Shown: positions 33,267 to 44,548, numbered from the stretch's first letter. The stretch is DNA of 64,000 bases from Mucidula mucida (GCA_015501055.1 JADNYV010000062.1:62001-126000), one strand, 5' to 3'. Made by a program: numbers and translations. Notes: generated by a model not told the origin, from the letters alone.

Positions 33267-33514
33267 TACTGTAGCGTTTCGACCGTAACTTCACAGCCTG
33301 TGACCCATTATGGTCTGAAGTTACAGCGAACAGCTTCACAGACCCTTAAATTGCCTTTTTTGGACAGTTCCGCTTATAGCGGGACCTGAAATTTCCTTAT
33401 TTGGAGGCTCGTGCCTGACCAAAGTGGTCCGTGACCCGTTATGATGTATATATAGCTTCACTTCAAAGACCCCCGTGACCCGTTATGTGAATTTGCGGTC
33501 GAAACACTACAGTA
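33267..33514. mobile_element. MITE nested in the copia leader
   Basis: A 244 bp element at 33269-33512. Its terminal inverted repeats begin CTGTAGCGTTTCGACCG and CTGTAGTGTTTCGACCG and extend 27 bp with three mismatches. A TA dinucleotide flanks each end (33267-33268 and 33513-33514), as in Tc1/mariner-type insertions. The interior is non-coding, with several CGTGACCCGTTATG-like subterminal repeats and a TATATATA stretch. Confidence 0.85.
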
Positions 33515-33575
33515 CGTCGTAAATCCCTTACCACACCGAAATCACCACCAATTCCTTTCACCATTTCTCTCCCCG

Positions 33576-34572
33576 ATGCCGCTAGAACGCCTCCGCTCGA
33601 AACAGCCGCCGGACATCAAAGAACTCGACCTTGCACAGAAGAATTACAAGCAATGGTCATCGAAGATCACGGACGGCATGATCATGAGTGGCTACAACGG
33701 ATATGCGATGGGCACAATCTCCAAGCCTCCTGATACAGACGCGCCTCAACAAGAGATATGGGTGTTTAACGACCGCATGACGCAGGCATATATATGTCTC
33801 GCAATCTCGGATGTCGAACACGAATACTTGATCAACCAAAGCTGCACCACGTCCAAGGACATTTGGGACAAGCTTCTGAGCAGGCACAGGAAGAAAGCCC
33901 AGAGCCAGATCTCCCTTCTCGATGACGCGCTCGGCATGCACATCTTCCGCGACTCTAAAATCCTATCAACGGTGATGCGCATCAAAGATATCTGCAAGCA
34001 GATCTTTGACGTCGGTACTCACAGTGGAAAGCCTCTCGCTTGCCGTACTCCTGCACACCATGGATGGCGATCTTCGCGTTATATGTGATGCACTGGAGAG
34101 CAATGACAAACTCACTGTGGAGAAGGTGATGGAGCGTTTGGAGAAGGAGGAACTGCGCGTCAATGAAGATCAAAAGAAGGTCGCAGCAGAGCAGGCGAAC
34201 GCCGCCACGGACAGCACGTCGAAGAAGAAAGACGACGGCATATGTGGAAATTGCGGGAGGCGGCATTGGACAAGAGACTGTTTCGCGAAGGGCGGCGCCA
34301 TGGAGGGCCGTCAAGAGGAAGTCTTCAAACGAAAGAGGAAGGACAGAGAGAGTAAGTTCGGAAAGAACAACAAGAAGAAGGAGAAGGGGAAGGAGAAGGG
34401 GAAGGAGAAGGAGAAGGAAAAGGGGAAGAAAGAGAAGAAGCAGACCTTCACCAACAGCAAAGGAAGGAAAGTCTTCCTTTCCTATGCACCACCCTCCGAA
34501 GACGAAAGCAGCGACGCGGAATCCGTCAATACTGCGAACACTCCACGCGAAACATGGTGGTCCATCAGATGA
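33576..34572 (+). pseudogene. copia gag, frame-shifted
   Basis: Reading starts MPLERLRSKQPPDIKELD and follows the gag (UBN2-type) pattern: NYKQWSSKITDGM, WVFNDRMTQAYICLAI and IWDKLLSRHRKKAQ. Around 34000-34040 the meaningful frame changes: the original frame stops at 34088. The continuation (LLHTMDGDLRVICDAL, MERLEKEELRV) and a zinc knuckle CGNCGRRHWTRDC are in another frame that stops at 34572. A lysine/glutamate repeat (KEKGKEKGKEKEKEK) follows the knuckle. The knuckle spacing is C-x2-C-x3-H-x4-C, one residue shorter than usual before the His. Confidence 0.85.
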
Positions 34573-37500
34573 GGAATCAGACAATTATTCCTTCATTGTT
34601 GTAGACGATGCGAAAGTGTCAGTCGATTGGAGGGTCCATGAGCGCAAGACTCCCGAAACCACATACCCCACGACGTCGAGTCGCTCCGGATACCACCCCA
34701 TCAATACCGAGAGGTGTGAATCATTCATCGCTAATACGGGCGCCACAGTCCACATATCGCCAATTCGAGACGACTTCCAAACACTAGCCCCCATCGCACC
34801 AAAGAAGATCCGAGGTGTTGGAGGATCCATCATTTACGCAACGGGAGTGGGAAATATCACGCTCCACATTGCGAAGGGCATCAATGTCGTACTCGAGAAT
34901 GTTCTATTCGTGCCGAACGCCAACATACGCTTGATGTCCATTGGGAAGGTGTGCGAAGATGGAAATGAAGTCGTTTTCGATGTCGACAAGTTCGTCGTCC
35001 GAAGCAAAAAGACTGGCGCCACAGTTATGACCGGAACCAGGCAAAATGGTCGTTTGTGGACTATAGGCGGATCGTCAGCGCCGAAGACAAAGCATTCCTC
35101 CAAAGCATTTGCCGCAACTCTGGAGACGTGGCACAAATGCCTGGGACACATCGGCATCGAAACCATCAAGCGCATGGCCCGAATGAACATGGCAACAGGT
35201 ATGCCTGTCGACTTCTCCCTCGAACCACCCTTATGTGAACCTTGCATCCACGGAAAACAGACACGCACATCAGTACCCAAGAAGAGAAAAGGGAAGCGAT
35301 CTGAAAGGAAGCTAGGGGTGGTCTGTGTGGATTTGGCAGGACCACAGGCGGTGGAGTCAGCGAGGCATAACAAGTACTCTATGGAGTTAGTCGACAAATA
35401 TACGGGAATGATTTGGACCATTTCTCTTCGTTCGAAAGATCGCGCATTTCACGAGCTCAAGAAGTGGGAGAAGCAGCGGAAGTTGGAGTGCGGAGAAGAG
35501 GTTGGCATATATCGTGTCGATGGTGGAGAACTTGACAGCGATGAGATGAGGGAGTGGATCGCCCAACATGGAACGAAGGAGCAGCTGACAGCGCCATATA
35601 TGTCTGCTCAGAATGGCATCGTCGAGAGAAGCCACAGAGTCATATTCGAACTCGGGCGTACAATGCGAGTGGCATGCGGAGCACCACCGAATACGTGGGA
35701 CTACTTCAACGAAACTGCCGCCTACGTCGCCCAGCGAAGACCGTGCAAAGCTCAACCGAGTATGACGCCATACAAAGCGTGGTACGGCGAAAAACCCGAT
35801 ATGTCCCACATGCGCGAAATCGGCTGTAAAGCATTCGTCCTCATCCAGAACAAACATAATCCCAAGATCTACGACAAATCTCTTGAGTGCATACTCATCG
35901 GTTATGCTCCAAACGCAAAAGCTTACCTCTGCTACCACAAGAAATCCCATAAGGTCATCACGTCATATCACGTCCGGTTCAAAGAAAGCTGGCAGGAGAC
36001 GGCGCACCCACTACAACCTGGACGGATAGTGAATGACGAGGAAATACCACCTGAGGCAGTAGAGAAGAGGGAGCATATTTGGGATGAGGAATCCTCAGAC
36101 GAAGAAGAGGAAACACCAGAACAAGCGAAACCAAATGCTGGAAACGCTGGGCCGAGAAGATCCAATCGAGTCCCTGGCCCCTCAGGGGAAGAGCGAGTAA
36201 GGAACGCGGTGGAGCGTTCAAAGGAGAGTGGGCAGGCGAGAGCGACAGAGAGAGCTGAAAAGAGAGCGGCGAGAGAGAAGGACAGAGCTGAATGCGAAGC
36301 GAACGCTTTCGATGCAGAACTTGAGGAGGAGGGTTTTAACCCGAACAGCCCAGATGAGCCAACACTGCAGGAAGCCCTCAGCAGTGACGAACAGGAGAAA
36401 TGGCTCGCAGCCGTCCGCGATGAACTCAAATCGATCAAGAACATGGGTGTTTATGAAGCAGTGCCCCGCTCTAGCGTTCCAAAAGGTCGACGAGTCATGA
36501 AGGGCAAGTTCGTTCTGCGCCGGAAGCGAAATGAGGAGGGCGTCGTGACGCGACACAAAGCACGCTACGTCCTACGGGGTTTTGAGATGATGTATGGAAA
36601 AGACTATACAAAAACGACCTCACCTACAGCCCGAATGGAATCCCTTCGCATCCTCTACCACATCGCCGCGACTCGAGATTGGGAGCTCAGACAGATCGAC
36701 GTGAAGACAGCATACTTGTATGGAGATTTGGAAGATGAGGTGTATATGGAGCAGCCGAAGAATTTTGAGGAGGAAGGGAAGGAGGATTATGTGTGGAAGT
36801 TAAAGAAGGGATTATATGGGATGAAGCAGGGGGGAAGAATATGGAACAGGACAATGGACGCCGCCATGAAAGAATGGGGGTTCACACAGCTGAGTGTCGA
36901 ACACTGCCTCTACTACAGGGAATCGGCTACTGGAACTCTCATAGTAGCAGTCCACGTCGATGACTTCACCGTCGCGGCGAGCAGCAAAGAGGAAAGCGAG
37001 AAGTTCGAGGAGCAGTTGAAGACGAAATGGGAGATATCGAGGGGAGACGCAAGTTTTGTCGTCGGAATACGCGTGCGACGGAACAGGGAAGACCGCGAAA
37101 TATTCCTATCCCAGACCGCCCTCATCGATTGCATCCTAGAGGAATTTGGGTGCAAAGATGCCAACCCCAAGAAAACGCCGCTACCGCCAAACACAAAGCT
37201 AACAAAAGAGCCAGATACGACTCAACGATCCGAGGAGGAGAGAAAGCACGTTGAGAAACTCCCGTACAAACGTCTCGTTGGGTCCCTCATGTATCTGGCC
37301 ATTGGAACGCGCCCGGACATATCGCATGCAGTCGGTGTACTCAGTCGGTTCAATACCAACTATGGCACAACGCACTGGGGAGCAGCAAAACATGTTGTTG
37401 CCTATCTTAAAGGTACAAGACACTACGAGCTTCGATTAGGAGGAAAGAAGAAAATCAAGCTCGTAGGACACACCGACTCAGACTATGCAAACTGCCTTGA

Positions 37501-37936
37501 CACACGAAAATCCGTCTCGGGTTACAGCTTCTCTCTCGGCTCTGGATTGATATCCTGGATGTCGAAGAAACAAACCACTGTAGCGACATCGTCCACAGAG
37601 GCGGAATATATGGCAGCATGCTCAGCGACGAAGGAGGCAGTATGGATTCGGAGCGTTCTGAGGGGGATCGGATGTGATCAGAAGGAAAGCACGGGAATCT
37701 TCATCGACAACAACGGAGCAAGGCTACTCACAGAAGATCCAACATTCCATCAACGAGTCAAGCACATCGATGTGCAATACCACTACACTCGGGAATGCGT
37801 AGCCCTCAAGATGGTAGATTTCCATGACGTCCCTAGCAAGGAGAACGTCGCCGATGCCTTCACGAAAGCGTTACCGACGGCGGACTTCCAGAAGATAAGA
37901 ACTTGGATGGGGGTTGTGGAGAGCAAGGAGGAGTGA
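34565..37936 (+). CDS. copia pol polyprotein, protease site lost
   Basis: One open frame of about 1,120 residues in a third frame relative to gag (the frame is open from 34163). Domains in order: protease, where the expected D-[ST]-G-A reads FIANTGATVH, so the catalytic Asp is Asn. Next the integrase zinc region (WHKCLGHIGIE, CEPCIHGKQ), then the integrase core (VCVDLAGP, YRVDGGELDSD, APYMSAQNGIVERSH). An Arg/Glu-rich spacer follows, then reverse transcriptase (KTAYLYGDLEDEVYMEQP, LYGMKQGGRIW, VHVDDFTV, with HVDD in place of YVDD), and RNase H (GHTDSDYAN, SSTEAEYMAACSATKEA). The frame ends 22 bp before the 3' LTR. A functional element would need protease, so this copy depends on others. Confidence 0.93.
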   Translation, partial: SDEESDNYSFIVVDDAKVSVDWRVHERKTPETTYPTTSSRSGYHPINTERCESFIANTGATVHISPIRDDFQTLAPIAPKKIRGVGGSIIYATGVGNITLHIAKGINVVLENVLFVPNANIRLMSIGKVCEDGNEVVFDVDKFVVRSKKTGATVMTGTRQNGRLWTIGGSSAPKTKHSSKAFAATLETWHKCLGHIGIETIKRMARMNMATGMPVDFSLEPPLCEPCIHGKQTRTSVPKKRKGKRSERKLGVVCVDLAGPQAVESARHNKYSMELVDKYTGMIWTISLRSKDRAFHELKKWEKQRKLECGEEVGIYRVDGGELDSDEMREWIAQHGTKEQLTAPYMSAQNGIVERSHRVIFELGRTMRVACGAPPNTWDYFNETAAYVAQRRPCKAQPSMTPYKAWYGEKPDMSHMREIGCKAFVLIQNKHNPKIYDKSLECILIGYAPNAKAYLCYHKKSHKVITSYHVRFKESWQETAHPLQPGRIVNDEEIPPEAVEKREHIWDEESSDEEEETPEQAKPNAGNAGPRRSNRVPGPSGEERVRNAVERSKESGQARATERAEKRAAREKDRAECEANAFDAELEEEGFNPNSPDEPTLQEALSSDEQEKWLAAVRDELKSIKNMGVYEAVPRSSVPKGRRVMKGKFVLRRKRNEEGVVTRHKARYVLRGFEMMYGKDYTKTTSPTARMESLRILYHIAATRDWELRQIDVKTAYLYGDLEDEVYMEQPKNFEEEGKEDYVWKLKKGLYGMKQGGRIWNRTMDAAMKEWGFTQLSVEHCLYYRESATGTLIVAVHVDDFTVAASSKEESEKFEEQLKTKWEISRGDASFVVGIRVRRNREDREIFLSQTALIDCILEEFGCKDANPKKTPLPPNTKLTKEPDTTQRSEEERKHVEKLPYKRLVGSLMYLAIGTRPDISHAVGVLSRFNTNYGTTHWGAAKHVVAYLKGTRHYELRLGGKKKIKLVGHTDSDYANCLDTRKSVSGYSFSLGSGLISWMSKKQTTVATSSTEAEYMAACSATKEAVWIRSVLRGIGCDQKESTGIFIDNNGARLLTEDPTFHQRVKHIDVQYHYTRECVALKMVDFHDVPSKENVADAFTKALPTADFQKIRTWMGVVESKEE

Positions 37937-37950
37937 TAGTCTTCGCGTTG

Positions 37951-37958
37951 AGGAGGAG
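37951..37958 (+). promoter_or_regulatory. Polypurine tract
   Basis: AGGAGGAG directly before the 3' LTR, the expected primer for plus-strand synthesis. Confidence 0.75.
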
Positions 37959-38126
37959 TGTTGTGATGGTTGAGAGCAACGCGCGACTATCCCGGAGATA
38001 GGAGATAGGAACCGAGCGCGCGGTATACAACGCGCGCGATCGTTCAGCTTACTCCCAGTCATCCACCACGGTGTACTGGGAATAGATCTTACTTATATCT
38101 ACTTACACGGTGTCTAGATCTCAACA
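37959..38126 (+). repeat. 3' LTR (168 bp)
   Basis: TGTTGTGATGG to CTCAACA. Identical to the 5' LTR apart from the insert there, so the insertion is recent. Confidence 0.96.
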
Positions 38127-38131
38127 TTCTC

Positions 38132-38452
38132 TTAAACAAGCCATCTCGTCTCTTGATGATCAAGGTCGCGGCACTTGGGCAAATCTCTGAACCGGCGGCA
38201 ATCGGCATCACGCTCATATCGATTCGGCCTGAAAGCAAGTTCCCATTGGTGTGACTTCATCTGAACGTAAGAAACGCGTTCATGCGAGGTCAGAAATTGT
38301 GTCGACTCAAGCGCTGATTGAACGCTGATGCACAGACCGAACCAGGTCAATCACATATATGGCTTCTATATCACCGCGTCAATGGCTCGGTTCCCATGAT
38401 ATAACAAGGTCGCCGCTTCTGTGTGTCCCCACGTCCACTTTCTTTCTGCAGC
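38132..38452. other. Upstream region of the P450 gene
   Basis: 320 bp without a recognised element. The copia insertion lies immediately upstream, so it sits in or near the P450 promoter. Confidence 0.4.
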
Positions 38453-40941
38453 ATGCACAAGCTGAGCGCGCTCTACTACGTGGGAGTCCCCCTCCTGCTG
38501 CTCACAGCTCTCTATATCAAGAACAAAAAACGGGACTCGATTTCAATCTCTCTCGTGAATGGTCCGGCGACCACATGTTCAGATAACATACTTGGTAAAC
38601 GCGTATCCCACCACACTCCTTGCTAACTAATAACTGTGGTTTGTTGTAGGCAATCTCGGAGAGTACTATCGGCAAGGAGTCGGAGAACACGAATTTAAAT
38701 GGCAGAAAGAGTACGGCTCCGTGTATCGTATCAAAGGAGTCTTCCGTGTAAGTACGTTCCCTCGAGACATCCTGTCTCAAAGCTTACCGTTTTCCATCCA
38801 GGAAGATCGTTTGTTCGTCTCTGATCCAAGGGTATACTATGTCACTCTTCAAGGAACACATTCACTAGAAACTCATGTGGTAGGCGCTGCGGCATATCTA
38901 TCAAAGTGCGGGAACTCGATTTCTCAAGCCAACGGCCCGAAGAGAGTTCAGTCGAATGGCGTTCGGCAGAGGGATTGCTTATGCTCTGTGTAAAGGCGCT
39001 AACCCTCCGTCCTCCACCTTGCACTGAAGTGTTCTAGTTGAGGACCACAAAAGACATCGAAAACTTCTTGGCCCCGCGTTTGGTCAGATCGAAAGCCGTG
39101 GAATGGTGCCAGTTTTCCTGGAAAAGGCTGACCAGGTACGTGGGTACTAGCCCGTGGTATGAAGTTCTCCCTGACATGTGGATCAGCTCTGTCAAATTTG
39201 GACTGATATACTTCTGAAACAAGAGTCCAACACGGCAAATATTGAAGTCACGAATTGGCTATCTCGTGGTGCCATAGATGTCATTGGTGAAGGTCTGTTT
39301 CCTCTCTTCTTTTCAAGTCCGTTTTTGATACCCCTTTGAGCGGCCTTCAAATACCAAGTACGTTCTTGCTCTCGTACCTCTGCATCATGCCCATGTACTG
39401 CTGCAGTTCAATAGTTTGACCCAAGAAGACAACGTCTTAGCGAAGGCGTATGATAGCATGCTGTAAGTCACGAACTCACACCAGGACGCCGTACTGATGA
39501 GTATGAAAGAGTCAACACCTTCGGTTTACCGACTAGAGGAGGTGTACTAGCTCAGCAAGTTTTAGTACATCTACCAGCTTCCGTGTTTTGGCTTCTCGAG
39601 CGCCTCCCTTCCCGTAGTCTCAAAGGGCTCAAGGATGTTGCGCGGGTGGGGGATATGGTTGCGCACCAACTCATCAAAGAGCGCAGGCAGGCACTTGAAC
39701 AGGCCCTGGAAAGTCCTCCGAGGGACGTCTTGAGTCTCCTATGTCCGTATTTGGCTTCTCGCTCCGACTTCCTCAAATTAATGTTCGTGTCCTTCTTCAG
39801 TGCAAGCCAACGCGGAGACCAGTGCGGAAGGGAGACTTACCGACGAAGAGCTTTCGGCCAACATGAGGTATTTATCTATGTTCATGCTTCGTTCGAGGTT
39901 AACGCCGTATCGCATGTTAGAACGATCATCGCGGCAGGGCGTGCGTTCGTCTCTTTCGTAGAACACAAAATGATACTCAAGATGACTAGATGAAACTACC
40001 GCGAGCTCGATGGCTTTCCTTTTCTACGAACTCTCGAAACATCCCGAAGTACAACAGACACTCCGTCTTGAGATTATGGAAACCATGGCCAAAGTCAAGA
40101 CTCAAGGTCAATGCGATGTTTCAGTGAAGGACTTGGATGGCATGGCTTACACTCTAGCCGTCATCAAGGTTGTTTCAAGGCTCTGTCACTCTTCCCAAGT
40201 TACTTACTGTCGACTCCTCAGGAAAGCATGCGGATACACCCGGTCATATATGGTCCATTCCTAGAACCTGCCGACAACGACGTGATACCGCTCGCCAAAC
40301 CTATTCGTACACTTGACGGACGTACTGTAACTGAGATTCCGGTTGGCAAAGGACAGCTCATTCATGCCTCAATTGCGGGATACAATCGGTATGTCTTTTG
40401 CGGCGATGGTCAATCTGCCATTGTACTGATGATTGAGAGGATAGACTAGAAGATCTTTGGGGCGAAGACCCAGATCAGTTCAAACCCGAGCGCTGGTTGG
40501 GACACGTCTCTGGATTCAACCCTGCTTCCTCGCCGTTTGGAATTTATTCGGGCTTGTGAGAAGTCAGACTCATTTAATGGCGAAAACATACTCATGGTTG
40601 GTCGTAGGGCCAACTTCGTTGGAGGCACACAGTCTTGTCTTGGGTACGTTCTGTCAGCGACATCCCTCCGCTGATTACTCTCATGCTGTTTCTCTTTCGC
40701 TTTAGATGGCGTTTTGCGTACGTTTCTCTCTGTCCACTTCTAATTCCACTGACGGCCTTGCTGTGTGTTCAACAGAGTCCTTGAAACACAGGTGTTTCTC
40801 GTCAAGATTATTCAATCTTTCTCCCTCAAATATCCCAAGGACGCACCAGACATTGTGCGTGCGCCGAGTGGAGTGATGGCACCTGTTCTTCCGGGTCAAA
40901 GGGGCAAGAAGCTAGTGTTGGAGGTAGTGAGTGTCTCTTAA
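38453..40941 (+). CDS. Cytochrome P450 monooxygenase
   Basis: ER-anchored heme-thiolate oxidase; the substrate is not predictable. Seventeen exons join in phase to 547 residues, including exons of 17 bp (39341-39357) and 12 bp (40706-40717). The N-terminus is a membrane anchor (ALYYVGVPLLLLTALYI). Further landmarks: KEYGSVYRIKG, DHKRHRKLLGPAFG (C-helix region), the I-helix AAGHETTASSMAF built across an intron, and the K-helix ESMRIHP (ExxR). Then FKPERWLG, and the heme loop FVGGTQSCLG followed by WRFA. In the heme loop the usually conserved Arg (FxxGxRxCxG) is Gln, while the Cys ligand is kept. I see no frame shift or premature stop. I cannot assign a CYP family. Confidence 0.92.
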
Positions 40942-41218
40942 GTATTGTGGATTGGAACTGTTCGGACGATATCATATGTCTATAATCCTCATACTAGTTC
41001 GCCATACTTGAGGACGATACTTATGGTAAACGAAAACATAGCTGACGGTGTATTCTTTTTTGGGATGGTAGACCTAATTCGTATGAATCTACATTGTCCC
41101 ATGGCCAGTACATCGATAAAAGTACGGCACTAGGAAATGCGCGCTCCGAAACACGCCTCGCAAGCAATAATAAGTAGTCACGACCGATCTCTGATCCGCT
41201 GCTTGCTTCCGAACCACC

Positions 41219-41705
41219 ATGGCCCATTCGTTACAACCCTCTCTACGTTCTAGGCCTTGCAATTCCAGAACGAACGATGCGTCCCATCGCTGAGGCACTC
41301 TGCACAGCCGAAGAAATACACGGTCGGGGAAGCCACCAGGCCGCCGTCGTTTACCAGATGCAGAAAAAGCATCAAGCAGACAATAGTGCCCGTCGCAAGA
41401 CCTGGAACGCAAGAGCGCTTATTATGTCTGGGTCCTGGCGTGCAGCCCATCGGTGAACGGCGGTCAGCCGCCGAAAGGACTACGTCTACCACGGGACAGG
41501 CTCTGCAATTTTGAGGGATCTGCGCGAACGCGGCGTCGAGCAGACATTTCTCAATACGTTTGTAGAGAAGATGACGGAGTGGCCTTACAACGTTGTGTAA
41601 CCCGTCTGGGCAACGGAGAAAGTTGAGGAGACGAAACGGGCTGTTGAAGCAGCACGTGCCCGCGTAAGGGCAAGGAAGATCGCTGAAGGACTCGAGCTGC
41701 GGTGA
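41219..41705 (+). pseudogene. Broken unrecognised gene
   Basis: From 41277 one frame reads MRPIAEALCTAEEIHGRG, HQAAVVYQMQKKHQ, then a TGA at 41454, YVYHGTGSAILRDLRERG, FVEKMTEWPYN, a TAA at 41598, and a helical end KVEETKRAVEAARARVRA up to 41705. The text is protein-like across both stops, so this looks like a gene with two nonsense mutations. An ATG with an excellent context (ACCACCATGG, 41219) lies in another frame just upstream. I do not recognise the family. Confidence 0.5.
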
Positions 41706-41946
41706 AGGGGCCGGAAACATGCTTGCCTCCCACGCCGGAACTCGTGAATAGAAGACAAAGCTGGCGGTCACGGTCCGCTCCTTACAACTACCGGCCACCA
41801 ATCGCTTGAATCTGATGCGCACAAATGATCGTTTGGACGTTAAGTACCTCCTCTTTTCCTCGTTCATCACGATGACTTCTTACATGCGCCGTCCCGATTC
41901 AATATATATATATCAAATTCAGCTGAAGTACAAGTTTGTTCATTTT

Positions 41947-43006
41947 CTACTCATAGTGAATTGCGTCTCGGCTGAAACTTGGTTGACTCCAATCGAATTG
42001 CATAGAACAACTATACTGGCTCACCTTGTCTGCATATACAGTCGTATAAACCCTGGACATCCCAGGTCGCTCATCCCACTCCCGCCGTGTTGCCCTCAAT
42101 AACCTATCGAACTCTGCCTCTTCCAAAAGTCCCAGCTTCAGGATTGGACCTCGATGACCCGAAAACATGTCAATTACAATCTCTGCCAATAACGTTCCTT
42201 CCTTTCCACCCCACGCGCCTATAGGCAGCATATGCAGTTTTCTCTGCACATTGACGTAGCCAGCTTCCTCAAGCATCTCCGGCAAGAATTCTGGCACTTG
42301 GTAGAAAATCCGCTTCGCAGAGTAGACGGACTGCATGGCGGCCTCGAGCTTTCGCATCGCTGGGCCCGCGTTATGTGTTGGTAAATGTGCTTCGGTAAAC
42401 TGCGCGCGTCCTCCCGGTACTAAAACGCGCAAAATCTCGGGTAGCTCAGCAACCCACTCCTGTTCCGTGAACGCGCAGACGAGGAGCCGCTGGTTGATGA
42501 ACCGAAATGCGTTGCTCCATGCTGCGGGTAATGATAACGTGGAGTTGCGATAGAACTTGACGTTACTCGCGGTTGTTGATGGTTTCGGGAAGAGTTGGTC
42601 CTGGATGTCGACTCCGATGAGTTCAACGGATTCAGGAACATCTTTTGCAAGCTCGGTTAGCCATATTCCTGCAGGTAAAGAAACATTAGTATTGACACTT
42701 CTGGAAAGTGGTTGAACGCCTCTTACCTGATCCTGTGGCGGCATCCAAGACCTTGTCCCCCTTTTTTAACCTGACGCCTGGCGCGAAGATGAGCTTCCCG
42801 TTGTATAAGTTTCTGACAGCATAGAAATGTTGCACTCTAAGTCTGTCCTTCTTGAATTACATTTATCTAATCATCCTGAAGGACTCGTACCTGTTCCGCT
42901 CTGCCTCATCAGACGGCAAGACATAGTTCACGTCAGGCGATGGATTGTACCATCTCTGACTCGCCTTTTCTCGGAGACCTAATGATATGGGGGAAGTAAC
43001 TGGCAT
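41947..43006 (-). CDS. SAM-dependent methyltransferase (copy 1)
   Basis: Class I methyltransferase of a fungal family often found near secondary-metabolism genes; the substrate is unknown. Three exons (42891-43006, 42727-42836, 41947-42668) give 315 residues. SAM-binding motif I is KVLDAATGSGIWLTELA, split by an intron after SG. It is followed by LIGVDIQ (acidic end of strand 2), INQRLLVCAFTEQEW and the GG loop VLVPGGRAQFTE. The start MPVTSPISLGLREKA has TATAAAG 35-41 bp upstream. A paralogue points the other way at 46966-47874. Confidence 0.88.
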
Positions 43007-43040
43007 GTTTTCTGGTGTAAGGGCCACCGAACGACATCAT

Positions 43041-43047
43041 CTTTATA
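43041..43047 (-). promoter_or_regulatory. TATA box of methyltransferase copy 1
   Basis: TATAAAG on the minus strand, 35-41 bp before the ATG at 43006. Confidence 0.55.
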
Positions 43048-44548
43048 CCAGGTACCCAACAAACCTATTTCCATCATGTGTCATTCGCTGTCGGTCATTG
43101 CAGATCGTTGTAGGGCATGGTCCATATATACTATCAGCGCGTTGGCGTGTAATCAGATGCCGACGTAGAACGGTACGAGCACTCGCCCCAACGGTTTCAC
43201 TTTCAGAGTCAGTCGAACCTCCGACAGAGCGTTGAGGCCCTGGCGATAAGGTAGGCTCCGACATTCGCTTAGATTGCAGTGCTTTTGCTGTCCTTGAAGG
43301 ATCCTAATCATTGCCAATACGAAAATCTCCCTACAACTGGCTTATTTCAATCAGTGATTCTTATTTCTGCATTGACTGCGCGCTCGTGCTCACAGCCACT
43401 GTACACTGTAACTTGAGACGATCAAACGTCGAGGCTGATGGTAGTGGTGAGCGGTGTAAGGTCGGCGTTAACGTTAACTCGTCGTTCGGCGGCGGTCGTT
43501 GAGGCCAAGGTCAAGGTCATAATCAAGGATCGCCCGTACGACATCTATCGACGGCTGCGACTTTGGTAAGAAGTAACTATGTCTGAGAGGCCACCAGCCC
43601 TCGTCTACTCATTCCCAGGTACTACTTGACTCCCCCATGCAACGTGAGGCCTTTCAGCCTTTCCATATACACATGCTGATCATCACAGTGATGGTTTTCG
43701 GTTCACCCTGTGCGCGATCCTATTCATCGCAAGGTAAGTAGCGCTCGAATCAAGGCAAAAACAGATTGAAGGGCTGCCCGGGCAGCCACGTTTCCCCTAG
43801 CACAACAACCTATGATCACGGATCACCCGTACCTAGCTGAAATGAGAAAGGATACAACTCAAGAATGGCCTTCGTGGCGTGAGTTCGGTACTGCGGCAGC
43901 GTTGAGGATCGCTGGGGTGTGAGGCTACCTAGTAGTGTGGCGGGCGTCGATCTGACTCTACGTCAAGTAATTGAAAGTGATGATACAAACGGGAGCACGA
44001 ATCCAAGATTGTTCGATGACCTGAAGGCGATATGTATGCGACTAGTAAGGAGTACGCAGCTGCAATGCCTCAGGTACTGCTCGCCTGACATTGAGATGCT
44101 TACTCCCTCCAAGAATACCTTCTGAGGTGGCAAAACACGCGGCGTGCCAACCGCACTCCGAGGATGATGCACGATGCGCCATTGACTGGTTTGACTGATA
44201 GATCTGAGTTTCAGTTTTTGATACAACTTGACAATGTAAGGGAGTTCGAACAGTCACAACTCACTCAAGTGAAAAAAGAGAGCCACTCAAATCAGCGAGG
44301 ATTTGGACAAGAATGTTTGCTCCAACGAAATTGACTGTGCAAAAGAAATTGAAGCATTTCCTTGCTGGGCACGGGTCTCCGCTTAGGAAGCCCGAAAATG
44401 TCATGAATGTCGGTCGTTCTGCGGAGTCGGCGACTCGAGTCTTGATCTGACAATGACAATGTGATGATTTGGTAGATTGAACAATTGGCAACTAAAGGAT
44501 TGTACATCATCGTATACAATGTCATCGTACTCGACACTATGGCTACGA
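43048..44548. other. Stretch without a recognised gene
   Basis: 1.5 kb with only short open frames and no recognised domain, repeat or RNA. Confidence 0.4.

Larger units (their letters stand above)
32880..38131 (+). mobile_element. Ty1/copia LTR retrotransposon with target duplication
   Basis: A complete element at 32885-38126. It is flanked by the 5 bp target duplication TTCTC at 32880-32884 and 38127-38131. Both LTRs start TGTTGTGATGG and end CTCAACA. The order gag, protease, integrase, reverse transcriptase, RNase H marks the copia superfamily. A primer-binding site follows the 5' LTR and a purine tract precedes the 3' LTR. The element cannot work alone: gag is frame-shifted, and the protease has lost its catalytic Asp. 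Confidence 0.97.

Noticed and set aside
38453..40941. P450 as a pseudogene because short frames are scattered
   Set aside because: All seventeen exons can be joined in phase with GT-AG junctions and give every P450 landmark.
41250..41870. Minus-strand frame of 206 codons
   Set aside because: It overlaps the more protein-like plus-strand frame at 41277-41705 and has no recognisable motif.
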